Assembly: GCA_012799075.1 (NCBI GenBank)
Contig: JAAZLZ010000389.1
Span: 1-6,930 of the forward strand
Direction of reading: 5' to 3'
DNA length: 6,930 nucleotides
DNA from: Bacillota bacterium
Lineage (GTDB): Bacteria; Bacillota; Limnochordia; JAAZLZ01
Part shown: piece after piece, positions 1 through 6,401 of the stretch
Layout of the letters: every line of letters begins with the position of its first letter
How positions within the stretch are numbered: position 1 is the stretch's first letter
Translations under genes and position numbers: made by a program
Notes under the pieces: generated by a model
Databases searched by the model: none
Told to the model about the DNA's origin: nothing
What the model saw: the letters and a program-made list of their open reading frames with translations, nothing else

Positions 1-1185
1 AATCCCCAGGGAGAGCCCATCGTCATCTTCCAAGGACAAGACGAACGGGCGGAAGCGGCCTTTGTAGCCGGGGAGCTGGAGAGGCTTTGGGCCGGGGGAT
101 GTCCGTTGAATTCCTGCGGCATCCTTTATCGCACCCATGCCCTTTCCCGGACCCTCGAGGAGGAATTCGTCCGGCGAGGGCTTCCCTACCGGATTGTTGC
201 GGGACTTAGGTTCTATGAGCGGAAGGAAGTTAAGGACATTCTGGCTTATCTGCGGTTCTTGGCGAGCCAAGATGATGCTTTGAGCCTGAGCCGGATCATC
301 AACACTCCGACCCGGGGCATCGGCGATGTCACCCTAGGCCGACTGGCGGAGCATGCCGAGTATGCGGGCTGCACCCTGTGGGAAGCAATCAGGCGCGTTG
401 AAGAGATTCCTTCCATCAGGGGCCGGTCCCAAAATGCGGTCATCGCCTTTCGGGAGCTGATGGATGAGCTCATGTCCCTTCGGGATGATTTGGGCTTGAC
501 CTCTTTTACCCGGGAGGTCCTCGTCCGATCAGGCATCTTGGCCCAATGGGAGGGCCGGGATAGTCCGGAAGACCGGGCCCGGCTGGAGAACCTGGAGGAA
601 TTCCTGTCGGTGACCAAGCAATTCGAAGGGGACAACCCGGGGGAGGGGCTGTTTGCCTTCCTCGAAGGATTAGCCCTCATGTCCGATGTGGATGCTTATG
701 ATGAAAACACCGAAGCGGTGACGATGATGACCCTCCATGCGGCCAAGGGGCTGGAGTTTCCAGTGGTCTTCCTGGTGGGGATGGAGGATGGCATCTTTCC
801 CCATGCCCGCTCCTTGGATGACCCAAATCAGCTGGAAGAGGAAAGAAGGCTGTGCTATGTGGGGATCACCCGGGCCCAGGAGCGGCTTTATCTGACTTAT
901 ACGATGACTAGGACCTTGTATGGGCAGACCCTGCCTGCCCGCCGCTCCCAGTTCATCGATGAGATTCCCCGGGAGCTGTTGGCAGAGGCCCATCGTCAAC
1001 CGAAGACTATCCAGTCCGATGGCAAGTTTCGCCCGGGGGACCGGGTGCAGCATCAAAAGTTCGGCGAGGGACTGGTGGTGGGCATCAGGGGAAGCGGGGT
1101 CAAGACCGTGGTCACAGTGGCCTTTTCAAATGGAGGCCTGAAAGAGTTCGATCCGGCCATTGCTCCCATGGTGCGGATGGGATAG
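1..1185 (+). CDS. pcrA: ATP-dependent DNA helicase PcrA (UvrD/Rep family), C-terminal part, 5' truncated
   Basis: Superfamily 1A 3'-5' DNA helicase that unwinds DNA in repair and plasmid replication and clears RNA polymerase from damaged DNA. The frame is open from base 1, so the gene is cut by the window edge and the TTG at 106 is not its start. About 394 residues remain of a usual ~720-750, so the Walker A and DExx motifs lie outside. Visible in order, numbered from base 1: GILYRTHALSR (motif IV, ~40-50); PYRIVAGLRFYERKEVKDILAYLR (~62-85, given here only as a landmark of domain 2A/2B); NTPTRGIGD (~101-109); motif V with TLHAAKGLEFPVVFL (~244-258); motif VI EEERRLCYVGITRAQERL (~279-296); and a C-terminal RPGDRVQHQKFGEGLV segment (~344-359). 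That last segment is the Tudor-like tail which in PcrA binds RNA polymerase. It ends in TAG, 13 bases before ligA, the classic Firmicutes pcrA-ligA pairing. PcrA is preferred over UvrD or Rep because of this neighbour and the tail. Confidence 0.95.
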   Translation, partial: NPQGEPIVIFQGQDERAEAAFVAGELERLWAGGCPLNSCGILYRTHALSRTLEEEFVRRGLPYRIVAGLRFYERKEVKDILAYLRFLASQDDALSLSRIINTPTRGIGDVTLGRLAEHAEYAGCTLWEAIRRVEEIPSIRGRSQNAVIAFRELMDELMSLRDDLGLTSFTREVLVRSGILAQWEGRDSPEDRARLENLEEFLSVTKQFEGDNPGEGLFAFLEGLALMSDVDAYDENTEAVTMMTLHAAKGLEFPVVFLVGMEDGIFPHARSLDDPNQLEEERRLCYVGITRAQERLYLTYTMTRTLYGQTLPARRSQFIDEIPRELLAEAHRQPKTIQSDGKFRPGDRVQHQKFGEGLVVGIRGSGVKTVVTVAFSNGGLKEFDPAIAPMVRMG

Positions 1186-1198
1186 GGGGGGAGGAACC
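1186..1198 (+). promoter_or_regulatory. Ribosome binding site that sets the ligA start
   Basis: The pcrA-ligA gap is a G-rich run ending in GGAGG (1190-1194), four bases before the ATG at 1199. This fixes the ligA start at 1199. The upstream in-frame candidate at 1160 lies inside pcrA, has no such site, and would add thirteen residues foreign to LigA. Confidence 0.85.
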
Positions 1199-3157
1199 AT
1201 GACGGTCAAGGAGCGGGTGGAGGAGCTTCGCCGGGTAATTCGCCACCACGACTATCGTTATTACGTCCTGGCGGATCCTGAAATCAGCGATGGGGAATAC
1301 GATGTCCTGATGAGGGAGCTGGAAGCCCTCGAGGCGGCCCATCCGGAGCTGATTGCGCCGGACTCGCCCACCCAACGGGTAGCGGGGATGCCCCAAACGG
1401 GTTTTGAGGTGGTCTTTCACCGGGTGCCCCTGCTCAGTTTGGCCAATGCCTTCGACGAGGAGGAGCTTTGGGCCTGGGATGGACGCACTCGGCGGCTGTT
1501 GGGCACAGAGCCGGAGTATGTGGCGGAGCTGAAGATCGACGGTTTGGCCGTTTCCCTCCTGTATGAAGAGGGACGCTTTGTCCGGGGGGCGACCCGGGGG
1601 GACGGGGAGCAGGGGGAAGACATCACGTTGAACCTGCGGACCATCCCCAGCATTCCCCTGCGGCTGCCGGGCAACGGACCCCGGGTGCTCGAGGTGCGGG
1701 GCGAGGTTTACATGGACCGGCGGGAGTTTGAGCGTCTAAACGATGAGCGGCTGGCGGCGGGGGAGGCCCCCTTTGCCAATCCCCGCAATGCCGCCGCCGG
1801 GTCCTTAAGGCAGCTGGACCCCAGGATAACGGCCGAGCGGCGGCTCGACATCTTCCTTTATGGCCTAGGCTACGCGGAGGGGCCCAGGCCCCAAACCCAC
1901 ATGGAGGTTCTGGCCCTATTTCAAGACTTGGGCCTGCGGGTCAATCCCAATATTCGGCTTTGCTCATCCATGGAAGAGGGCATCGCCTTCTGCCGGCATT
2001 GGGCGGAGGCCCGGGAGGAGCTTTCCTATGACATCGACGGGGTGGTCCTTAAGGTCAACTCCCTAGCCTGGCAGGAAAAGCTGGGGGCAACGGCAAAGAA
2101 TCCTCGTTGGGCCATCGCTTACAAGTTCCCTGCCCAGGAAGCGACGACCACTGTGGAAGATATCATTGTGCAAGTGGGCCGCACCGGCGTCCTGACGCCC
2201 CTAGCCATCTTGACCCCCGTGGTGGTGGCCGGCTCCACCGTCAGTCGGGCTAGTCTCCACAATGCGGACATCGTCGCCCAGAAGGATGTGCGGGTGGGGG
2301 ATGTGGTCATCATCCGGAAGGCGGGGGATGTGATCCCTGAGATCGTGAAAGTCGTCAAGGAGCGGCGGACCGGCAAGGAGCAGCCTTTCCGGATGCCAAC
2401 GACTTGTCCCTCCTGTGGGGGCATGGTTTTCCGGGCCCCAAAGGAGGCGGCCCACCGCTGCGTCAACACGGCCTGCCGGGCCCAGCTGGTTGAACGGCTG
2501 ATCCATTTCGTCTCCCGGGATGCCATGGACATCGAGGGCCTAGGCCCGGCCAGGATTGAGCAGCTGGTAGAGAAGGGTTTAGTTGAGGATCCGGCGGACA
2601 TCTACGCCTTGACCATGGATGATTTCCTGTCCTTGGAGCTGGTGCAGGAGACATCCGCCCGCAACTTCCTGGAGGCCGTTGAGGCAAGCAAAAGCCGGCC
2701 TGCCCATCGGGTTTTGTATGCCCTGGGGATTCGCCATGTGGGTGCTGAGGCCGCCCGGGAGCTGATGAACCACTTTCCGGACCTGTTTGCCCTGACGCGG
2801 GCATCCCAGGAAGAGCTGATGGCTGTGCCCGGGGTGGGGGAGAAGATTGCGGCCAGCATCCGTGAATTTGCCGCGGAGCCCAAGAATCAGGAGCTGCTTG
2901 GGGAGCTAACCCGGCGGGGCGTTGGTCTTGGCAAGGCCGAGGCCGTGCCGAAAGGTCCCCTGACGGGCTATCAGTTTGTCTTGACGGGCGCCCTAGAGTC
3001 GATGGGCCGCAAGGAAGCAGCCGCGAAGATCGAGGAGCTGGGGGGCAAGGTGACGGGAGCGGTGAGCACGAAGACGGATTACGTAGTTGTTGGCGCTGAC
3101 CCTGGGTCCAAGCTGACCAGGGCAGAGGCCTTAGGGATTAGGGTTTTAGATGAGTAG
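1199..3157 (+). CDS. ligA: NAD+-dependent DNA ligase LigA, ending at an early in-frame TAG
   Basis: Seals nicks in double-stranded DNA during replication and repair, using NAD+ to form a ligase-AMP intermediate. The 652-residue product shows the full LigA order. Domain Ia carries the HHDYRYY and SDGEYD NMN/NAD-binding residues (~16-35). The nucleotidyltransferase core has KIDG with catalytic Lys112, then GEVYM (~169-173), DGVVLKVN (280-287, Lys285) and AYKFPAQE (~307-314, Lys309). An OB fold follows, then a zinc finger with Cys403, Cys406, Cys421 and Cys426. Helix-hairpin-helix repeats include GLGPARIEQL (~447), LGIRHVG (~509) and VPGVGEKIA (~543). A BRCT domain starts at ~590 with LTGALESMGRKEA, KTDYVV and SKLTRAEALG. 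The ATG at 1199 gives the normal N terminus. The oddity is the end: the protein stops at RVLDE, about fourteen residues short of the usual 665-675, and the frame after the TAG continues with family-like sequence (see 3158-3199). Catalytic parts look intact. Probably co-transcribed with pcrA. Confidence 0.97.
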   Translation: MTVKERVEELRRVIRHHDYRYYVLADPEISDGEYDVLMRELEALEAAHPELIAPDSPTQRVAGMPQTGFEVVFHRVPLLSLANAFDEEELWAWDGRTRRLLGTEPEYVAELKIDGLAVSLLYEEGRFVRGATRGDGEQGEDITLNLRTIPSIPLRLPGNGPRVLEVRGEVYMDRREFERLNDERLAAGEAPFANPRNAAAGSLRQLDPRITAERRLDIFLYGLGYAEGPRPQTHMEVLALFQDLGLRVNPNIRLCSSMEEGIAFCRHWAEAREELSYDIDGVVLKVNSLAWQEKLGATAKNPRWAIAYKFPAQEATTTVEDIIVQVGRTGVLTPLAILTPVVVAGSTVSRASLHNADIVAQKDVRVGDVVIIRKAGDVIPEIVKVVKERRTGKEQPFRMPTTCPSCGGMVFRAPKEAAHRCVNTACRAQLVERLIHFVSRDAMDIEGLGPARIEQLVEKGLVEDPADIYALTMDDFLSLELVQETSARNFLEAVEASKSRPAHRVLYALGIRHVGAEAARELMNHFPDLFALTRASQEELMAVPGVGEKIAASIREFAAEPKNQELLGELTRRGVGLGKAEAVPKGPLTGYQFVLTGALESMGRKEAAAKIEELGGKVTGAVSTKTDYVVVGADPGSKLTRAEALGIRVLDE

Positions 3158-3199
3158 GCCTTCCTGGCCCTCCTTGCCCAAGGAAGGGTGCCTGACTAG
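3158..3199 (+). other. In-frame continuation of ligA after the TAG: missing C-terminal tail
   Basis: Reading on in the ligA frame past the TAG at 3155-3157 gives thirteen sense codons, AFLALLAQGRVPD, then a second TAG at 3197-3199. LigA proteins commonly end with a stretch like LDEEEFLxLL, so RVLDE-x-AFLALLAQG is what the intact C terminus should look like, with Glu expected at the TAG position. TAG differs from GAG (Glu) by one base. With this tail the protein would be 666 residues, the usual LigA length, and the gap to the next start codon would shrink from 63 to 21 bases. Either a nonsense substitution or base error at 3155, or amber readthrough, would explain it. The sequence is seen directly; the interpretation is inference. 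Confidence 0.75.
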
Positions 3200-3208
3200 C
3201 GACTTTGC

Positions 3209-3215
3209 GGAGGGG
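3209..3215 (+). promoter_or_regulatory. Ribosome binding site for the GTG-started lipoprotein gene
   Basis: GGAGGGG lies five bases before the GTG at 3221. This supports GTG as the start of the 491-residue frame. The ATG at 3219, which overlaps it in another frame, reaches a stop after seven codons. No separate promoter is evident between ligA and this gene, so transcription probably reads through from pcrA-ligA. Confidence 0.7.
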
Positions 3216-3220
3216 TCAAT

Positions 3221-4696
3221 GTGCAAAGAGCCTTGCGGCTGATTGTTTTAATACTGATCATATTATTGGGGAGTCAAGGTGCTTCTTGCGGCCCCGATGG
3301 GAATCTCCGGGGCTATTTGCAAAAGACCCCTTGGCCCAGCGCTGGGGATGAAGCTTGGAAGGACTTCCAGGATGCCTATTGGTCCGTTTTCCAACGGGAG
3401 CTAAAGTCTGTGCTCCAGCCCTTTGGACCGGTGTACGAACCGGAGCTGCGGGAATACGTCTTTGCCGACCTTGACGGCAATGGGGAGGGGGAACTGGTCT
3501 ATGCCCTGCGGTTCAAGGATGCCGGGGGGCAGCAGCTGGGTGCGGCCTTCGTTTTGTACTGGAAGGGCAGCGTCTACTCATCGGTTCTGCTAGCGGCAGG
3601 CTATGAGGATGCGGGGGATCAGGTCCTTCGCCTGGTGGACCTGGGAGGGGTGGGCAGGCCTGCGATCGTCCTCCAATGGTATTCCAGGGAAGGCTGTCTG
3701 TATGCTCAGATTTTCCGTTATGACAAGGGGGAAGTCCAGCTCTTGGAAGAAGTTTTCTGTACCTACCGGGGTGAACTTGACTTTCGGGAGCGGGATGACG
3801 GCAGCAAAGACGTGGTCGTTTTCTCCGCAGGGAGGCAAGTCCAGGTTATCCCCGGGCGGGATCTGTTCCCGCAGGTAGGCCCCGAGGCCCCCAGGCAGAC
3901 CCGGCGGCGGGCTCGGGATGAGGTGCTCCAGGTGGTTAGGGAGGCGATGAATGAACGCATCCTGCCCTCCTTGGTGGTGGATGAACGGGCGAGCCTCCTT
4001 GCGGAAAGCTTTGCCCAAAGATGCGCGGACTACGGCTACTTGGCCCTCCGGGACAATGCCGGGTTTGCCTTCTACCACCGGTATTCCCTGGCTGGGGAGA
4101 CGGATTACGTGAGTCTGGTGAGTGAAAGTGCAGCGGTGGTCCGGGGGCAGCTGGACCTGGACCAGCAGGAGGAAATTGCGGGCTACTTTCGGTCCTTGGC
4201 GGAGAGCCTCCTGGACCGAAGCATCCCCCAAGGGAAATTCACCCACTTAGGGATCGGACTTGGGATTAGCCGTCACCAGCTCACCTTGTTCATGGTCTTC
4301 ATCGGACGGCACATCCACATCGATCCCGTTGAGCGCCTCATCAGATCCGCCAAGGAGATGGAGCTTTCGGCCAGGCTTGTTAATCCCCAGGCCCGCTTGG
4401 AGGGGATCTGGTGGTATTACGAGCCTTATCCGGAGCCCTTGTCCTTGCAGAGGCTGCGGGTGGGCGATGTTCCACCCTACTGGTCCGATACGAAAAGCTG
4501 GCTGCGGCCCCAGCTGCCCTTGGGATCCTACTATGCTTCCGATGGAAGCCGGGGCGAGGTGGAGTTAAAAAGCCAGGGCTTTAAGGTCAAGCTTCCCTTT
4601 AGCCATGGGCCGGGGCTGTATACGGGGGTGGTTTACCTTTCCACTGGAGGCGGATCTTATCCCGCCGGACTCATCAGCTTTGTGGTGCGGGATTAG
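3221..4696 (+). CDS. Putative exported lipoprotein with FG-GAP-like repeats and a probable CAP/SCP-like domain
   Basis: I do not recognise this as a named protein. The 491-residue product starts with a short basic stretch and a hydrophobic run (residues 7-17), followed by GASC with Cys23. This fits a signal peptide with a loose lipobox, so it is probably anchored on the outer face of the membrane. Residues ~75-205 hold three evenly spaced aspartate-rich turns: ADLDGNGEGELV (~82-93), VDLGGVGRPAIV (~139-150) and ERDDGSKDVVVF (~190-201). They resemble FG-GAP/VCBS calcium-loop repeats, and only the first is well preserved. An Arg-rich linker (~225-232) follows. Residues ~235-365 resemble a CAP domain: a helix with AMNERILPSLVVDERASLLAESFA, His286, SESAAVV (~301), then HLGIGLGI and LTLFMVFIG. 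The C-terminal ~115 residues, rich in Trp, Tyr and Pro, look like a beta domain of unknown family. It follows ligA as CamS does in Bacillus, but it is not CamS-like. The function is unknown. Confidence 0.8.
   Translation: MQRALRLIVLILIILLGSQGASCGPDGNLRGYLQKTPWPSAGDEAWKDFQDAYWSVFQRELKSVLQPFGPVYEPELREYVFADLDGNGEGELVYALRFKDAGGQQLGAAFVLYWKGSVYSSVLLAAGYEDAGDQVLRLVDLGGVGRPAIVLQWYSREGCLYAQIFRYDKGEVQLLEEVFCTYRGELDFRERDDGSKDVVVFSAGRQVQVIPGRDLFPQVGPEAPRQTRRRARDEVLQVVREAMNERILPSLVVDERASLLAESFAQRCADYGYLALRDNAGFAFYHRYSLAGETDYVSLVSESAAVVRGQLDLDQQEEIAGYFRSLAESLLDRSIPQGKFTHLGIGLGISRHQLTLFMVFIGRHIHIDPVERLIRSAKEMELSARLVNPQARLEGIWWYYEPYPEPLSLQRLRVGDVPPYWSDTKSWLRPQLPLGSYYASDGSRGEVELKSQGFKVKLPFSHGPGLYTGVVYLSTGGGSYPAGLISFVVRD
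4659..4693. other. Inverted repeat at the meeting point of two convergent genes
   Basis: ATCCCGC (4659-4665) and GCGGGAT (4687-4693) are perfect inverted copies separated by 21 bases. They sit in the last codons of the lipoprotein gene and end on the stop codon of the convergent FUN14-family gene. There is no T-run on either side, so it is not a standard intrinsic terminator. It could still form a hairpin in either transcript. A chance match is quite possible. Confidence 0.25.
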
Positions 4697-5010
4697 CCGT
4701 AGCGAAAGCCCAACAGGAATCCTCCGGTGAATCCTCCGGCCACTGCGATGCTGGTGGAAAACCAGGCCATGATGCCTTCGAGCCAGGAGGAGGGGGCGCC
4801 TTGGAGGCTGTTTTCATACAGGGCTTCCACCGATTCCCAGTGGATGGTGATGATGTCCAGCTTGCCCAGGCCGATGAGGAGTGCCAAGATCAGGGCGATG
4901 AGGATGAGACCCAGTTTCATGGTCTTCTTGACGGTGTAGCCGACTGCAGCGCCCAGCAAGGCCCCAAGGCCGGCTTGTCCGGCAAAAAGGGGAAAGTCGA
5001 AGCTGCTCAT
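4693..5010 (-). CDS. FUN14-family small membrane protein
   Basis: A 105-residue integral membrane protein whose layout matches the FUN14 family, named after yeast Fun14 and human FUNDC1; the role in bacteria is not established. It shows a Gly-rich first segment, GLGALLGAAVGYTVKK (~14-29), then a hydrophobic segment LGLILIALILALLIGLG (~33-49). A polar stretch with the family-like DIITIHWESVE (~52-62) leads to a final Gly-rich helix ending GGFTGGFLLGF (~92-102). FUNDC1 has the same order: a GxxxG helix, a long helix, an I-x-W-x-x-V-E segment and a terminal GGFLLG. The length is normal. The ATG at 5010 follows a strong GGGAGGGAG site (plus-strand 5015-5023), and the gene has its own extended -10 promoter. 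Its TAA (plus 4693-4695) overlaps the TAG of the convergent lipoprotein gene. It is transcribed alone in this window and divergently from the leuC-type gene. Confidence 0.85.
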   Translation of the reverse strand: MSSFDFPLFAGQAGLGALLGAAVGYTVKKTMKLGLILIALILALLIGLGKLDIITIHWESVEALYENSLQGAPSSWLEGIMAWFSTSIAVAGGFTGGFLLGFRYG

Positions 5011-5144
5011 TACGCTCCCTCCCGATTGTTGCCTTTGGTGGTATTATATCATCTTTGTCCATCTTTAAAAAAGAACCAGGGGGAGATTGGGACCTAGCGA
5101 CGAATATGTAGTGGGGCCGTTGGCCCGAAGAGAGAGGTGAAAGC
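5011..5144. promoter_or_regulatory. Divergent intergenic region between the FUN14-family gene and the leuC-type operon
   Basis: This 134-base spacer holds the promoter and ribosome binding site of the minus-strand gene. Toward leuC it holds an AT-rich block (5041-5075), a small stem-loop (GGGCC-GTT-GGCCC, 5114-5126) and the leuC ribosome binding site AGGTGA (5135-5140), four bases before the ATG. I found no good -35/-10 pair on the plus strand. There is no T-box leader: the spacer is too short and lacks the AGGGTGG-type T-box sequence. No leucine-codon attenuator peptide is visible. How the operon is regulated cannot be read from here. Confidence 0.6.
5043..5051 (-). promoter_or_regulatory. 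Extended -10 promoter of the FUN14-family gene
   Basis: On the minus strand the sequence reads TGATATAAT, a perfect extended -10 (TGN plus consensus TATAAT) for the housekeeping sigma factor. The -35 region is only a T-rich run (TTTTTA at 17-base spacing), as extended -10 promoters allow. The expected start of transcription is near 5036, giving a leader of about 26 bases that carries the ribosome binding site. Confidence 0.7.
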
Positions 5145-6401
5145 ATGGGACAGACTTTAGCAGAGAAGATTTTGAGCCAGAGGGTTGGGCGCCCGGTCCG
5201 GGCGGGGGAGATGGTTATCTGCCCGGTGGATGTGGCCCTAACCCAAGACGGCACAGGACCCTTGGCCGTCAGGCAGCTGCAGAAGCTGGATATGGTCCGG
5301 GCGGCTTGCCCGCAGCGGACTGTTTTGTTCATCGATCATGCCGCTCCCAGCCCCCGGAAGGAGCTTTCGAACGACCATATGCTCCTGCGGGAATTCGCCC
5401 GGGAGACGGGCTGCGTCCTCTCCGATGTGGGAGCGGGGGTTTGTCATCAGATTATTGCAGAAGAGTATGCCCGGCCGGGGGATGTGATTATCGGTGCGGA
5501 TTCCCATACCGTCACCGCGGGGGCCCTTGGTGCCTTTGCCACCGGGATGGGCTCCACCGATGTGGCCATGGGGATCGCGTTGGGGAAGACCTGGTTCCGG
5601 GTGCCGGAGACCTTTCAGATTAAGGTTGTCGGCCAATTCTCCCCCGGTGTGGGGGCCAAGGATCTAATCCTTCACCTCATCGGTCGGCTTGGCGCCGATG
5701 GGGCCACCTACAAGGCCTTGGAGTTCGTTGGGGAGACTATTGAACGAATGCCCATGACTGACAGGCTCACCTTGTCCAACATGGCTGTGGAGGCCGGTGC
5801 CAAAGTGGGCATCATCCCTGCCGATGAGGAGACGAGAAGGTACCTTGCCGAGATGGGTCGGGAAGAAGACTGGCAGCCTTTGGCCCCCGATGGGGATGCC
5901 GACTATGAACGGGTGCTGGAGGTTGATGTTTCCCAGCTGGAGCCAACGGTGGCCGCTCCCCATACGGTGGATAATACCTATCCGGTGGGGGAGCTTGCCG
6001 GCACCAAGATCCACCAGGTTTTCATTGGCTCTTGCACCAATGGTCGACTGGCCGACTTGGCGGAGGCGGCCCGGATCCTATCAGGCCGCACCATCCATCC
6101 CGAGGTAAGGTTGATTGTCATTCCCGCTTCGAAGCGGGTGTTCCTTGAGGCCATCGATGCCGGCTACATCCGCACCCTCATCGCCGCGGGGGCGACGGTG
6201 CTGGCCCCCGGCTGCGGACCTTGCGTCGGTGTTCATGAGGGCATCCTCGGTGATGGCGAGGCCTCTTTGAATACCTCCAACCGCAATTTCCAAGGACGGT
6301 TGGGCAATCCGGCAGGGTTCATCTACCTAGCGTCCCCGGCGGTGGCAGCGGCCACGGCCTTAAAAGGGGAAATCGCCGATCCGCGGGAGGTGTTGGCATG
6401 A
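5145..6401 (+). CDS. leuC: 3-isopropylmalate dehydratase / homoaconitase-family large subunit (LeuC-type)
   Basis: Large, iron-sulfur-bearing subunit of a hydro-lyase that moves a hydroxyl group between neighbouring carbons; in leucine synthesis it converts 2- to 3-isopropylmalate. The 418-residue length matches the short HacA/archaeal-type LeuC rather than the ~466-residue enterobacterial form. Visible features are QDGTGPLAV (~34-42), DHAAPSPRKELSNDH (~64-78), GAGVCHQI (~96-103), GADSHTVTAGALGAFATGMGS (core DSHT at 119-122), and the [4Fe-4S] ligands Cys297 (GSCTNGR), Cys357 and Cys360 (GCGPC). SNRNFQGRLGNP (~378-389) and YLASPAVAAA follow. All three cluster cysteines are present, so it looks active. 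The start ATG follows AGGTGA at good spacing, and the end overlaps leuD by ATGA, implying translational coupling. The family also includes homoaconitase, 2,3-dimethylmalate dehydratase and aconitase-like enzymes. The HAAPSPRKELSNDH and QDGTGPLA stretches differ from textbook LeuC, so the family is sure but the substrate is not. Confidence 0.85.
   Translation: MGQTLAEKILSQRVGRPVRAGEMVICPVDVALTQDGTGPLAVRQLQKLDMVRAACPQRTVLFIDHAAPSPRKELSNDHMLLREFARETGCVLSDVGAGVCHQIIAEEYARPGDVIIGADSHTVTAGALGAFATGMGSTDVAMGIALGKTWFRVPETFQIKVVGQFSPGVGAKDLILHLIGRLGADGATYKALEFVGETIERMPMTDRLTLSNMAVEAGAKVGIIPADEETRRYLAEMGREEDWQPLAPDGDADYERVLEVDVSQLEPTVAAPHTVDNTYPVGELAGTKIHQVFIGSCTNGRLADLAEAARILSGRTIHPEVRLIVIPASKRVFLEAIDAGYIRTLIAAGATVLAPGCGPCVGVHEGILGDGEASLNTSNRNFQGRLGNPAGFIYLASPAVAAATALKGEIADPREVLA

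Noticed and set aside
1160..1198. Upstream in-frame ligA start inside pcrA
   Set aside because: It would add thirteen residues not found in LigA. The ATG at 1199 has a strong ribosome binding site at the right distance and gives the family's normal N terminus.
3171..3184. Small stem-loop after ligA (TCCTT-GCCC-AAGGA) as a terminator
   Set aside because: The stem is only five pairs with no T-run after it, and the bases are better explained as the in-frame remnant of the ligA tail.
3590..4246. Long open frame on the minus strand opposite the lipoprotein gene (218 codons)
   Set aside because: It is a shadow of the GC-rich plus-strand gene: its translation has no recognisable domain and is rich in Pro and Gly.
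4717..4740. Tandem 12-base direct repeat (GAATCCTCCGG with one variable base)
   Set aside because: It lies inside the FUN14-family gene and simply encodes the GGF-T-GGF glycine motif, so protein constraint explains it.
5106..5111. ATG-TAG minimal start-stop element in the leuC leader
   Set aside because: It has no ribosome binding site in front, and a chance ATGTAG is common.
5114..5126. Stem-loop GGGCC-GTT-GGCCC before leuC as a terminator or riboswitch
   Set aside because: It has five pairs, no T-run and no larger conserved fold around it; too little to call a regulatory RNA.
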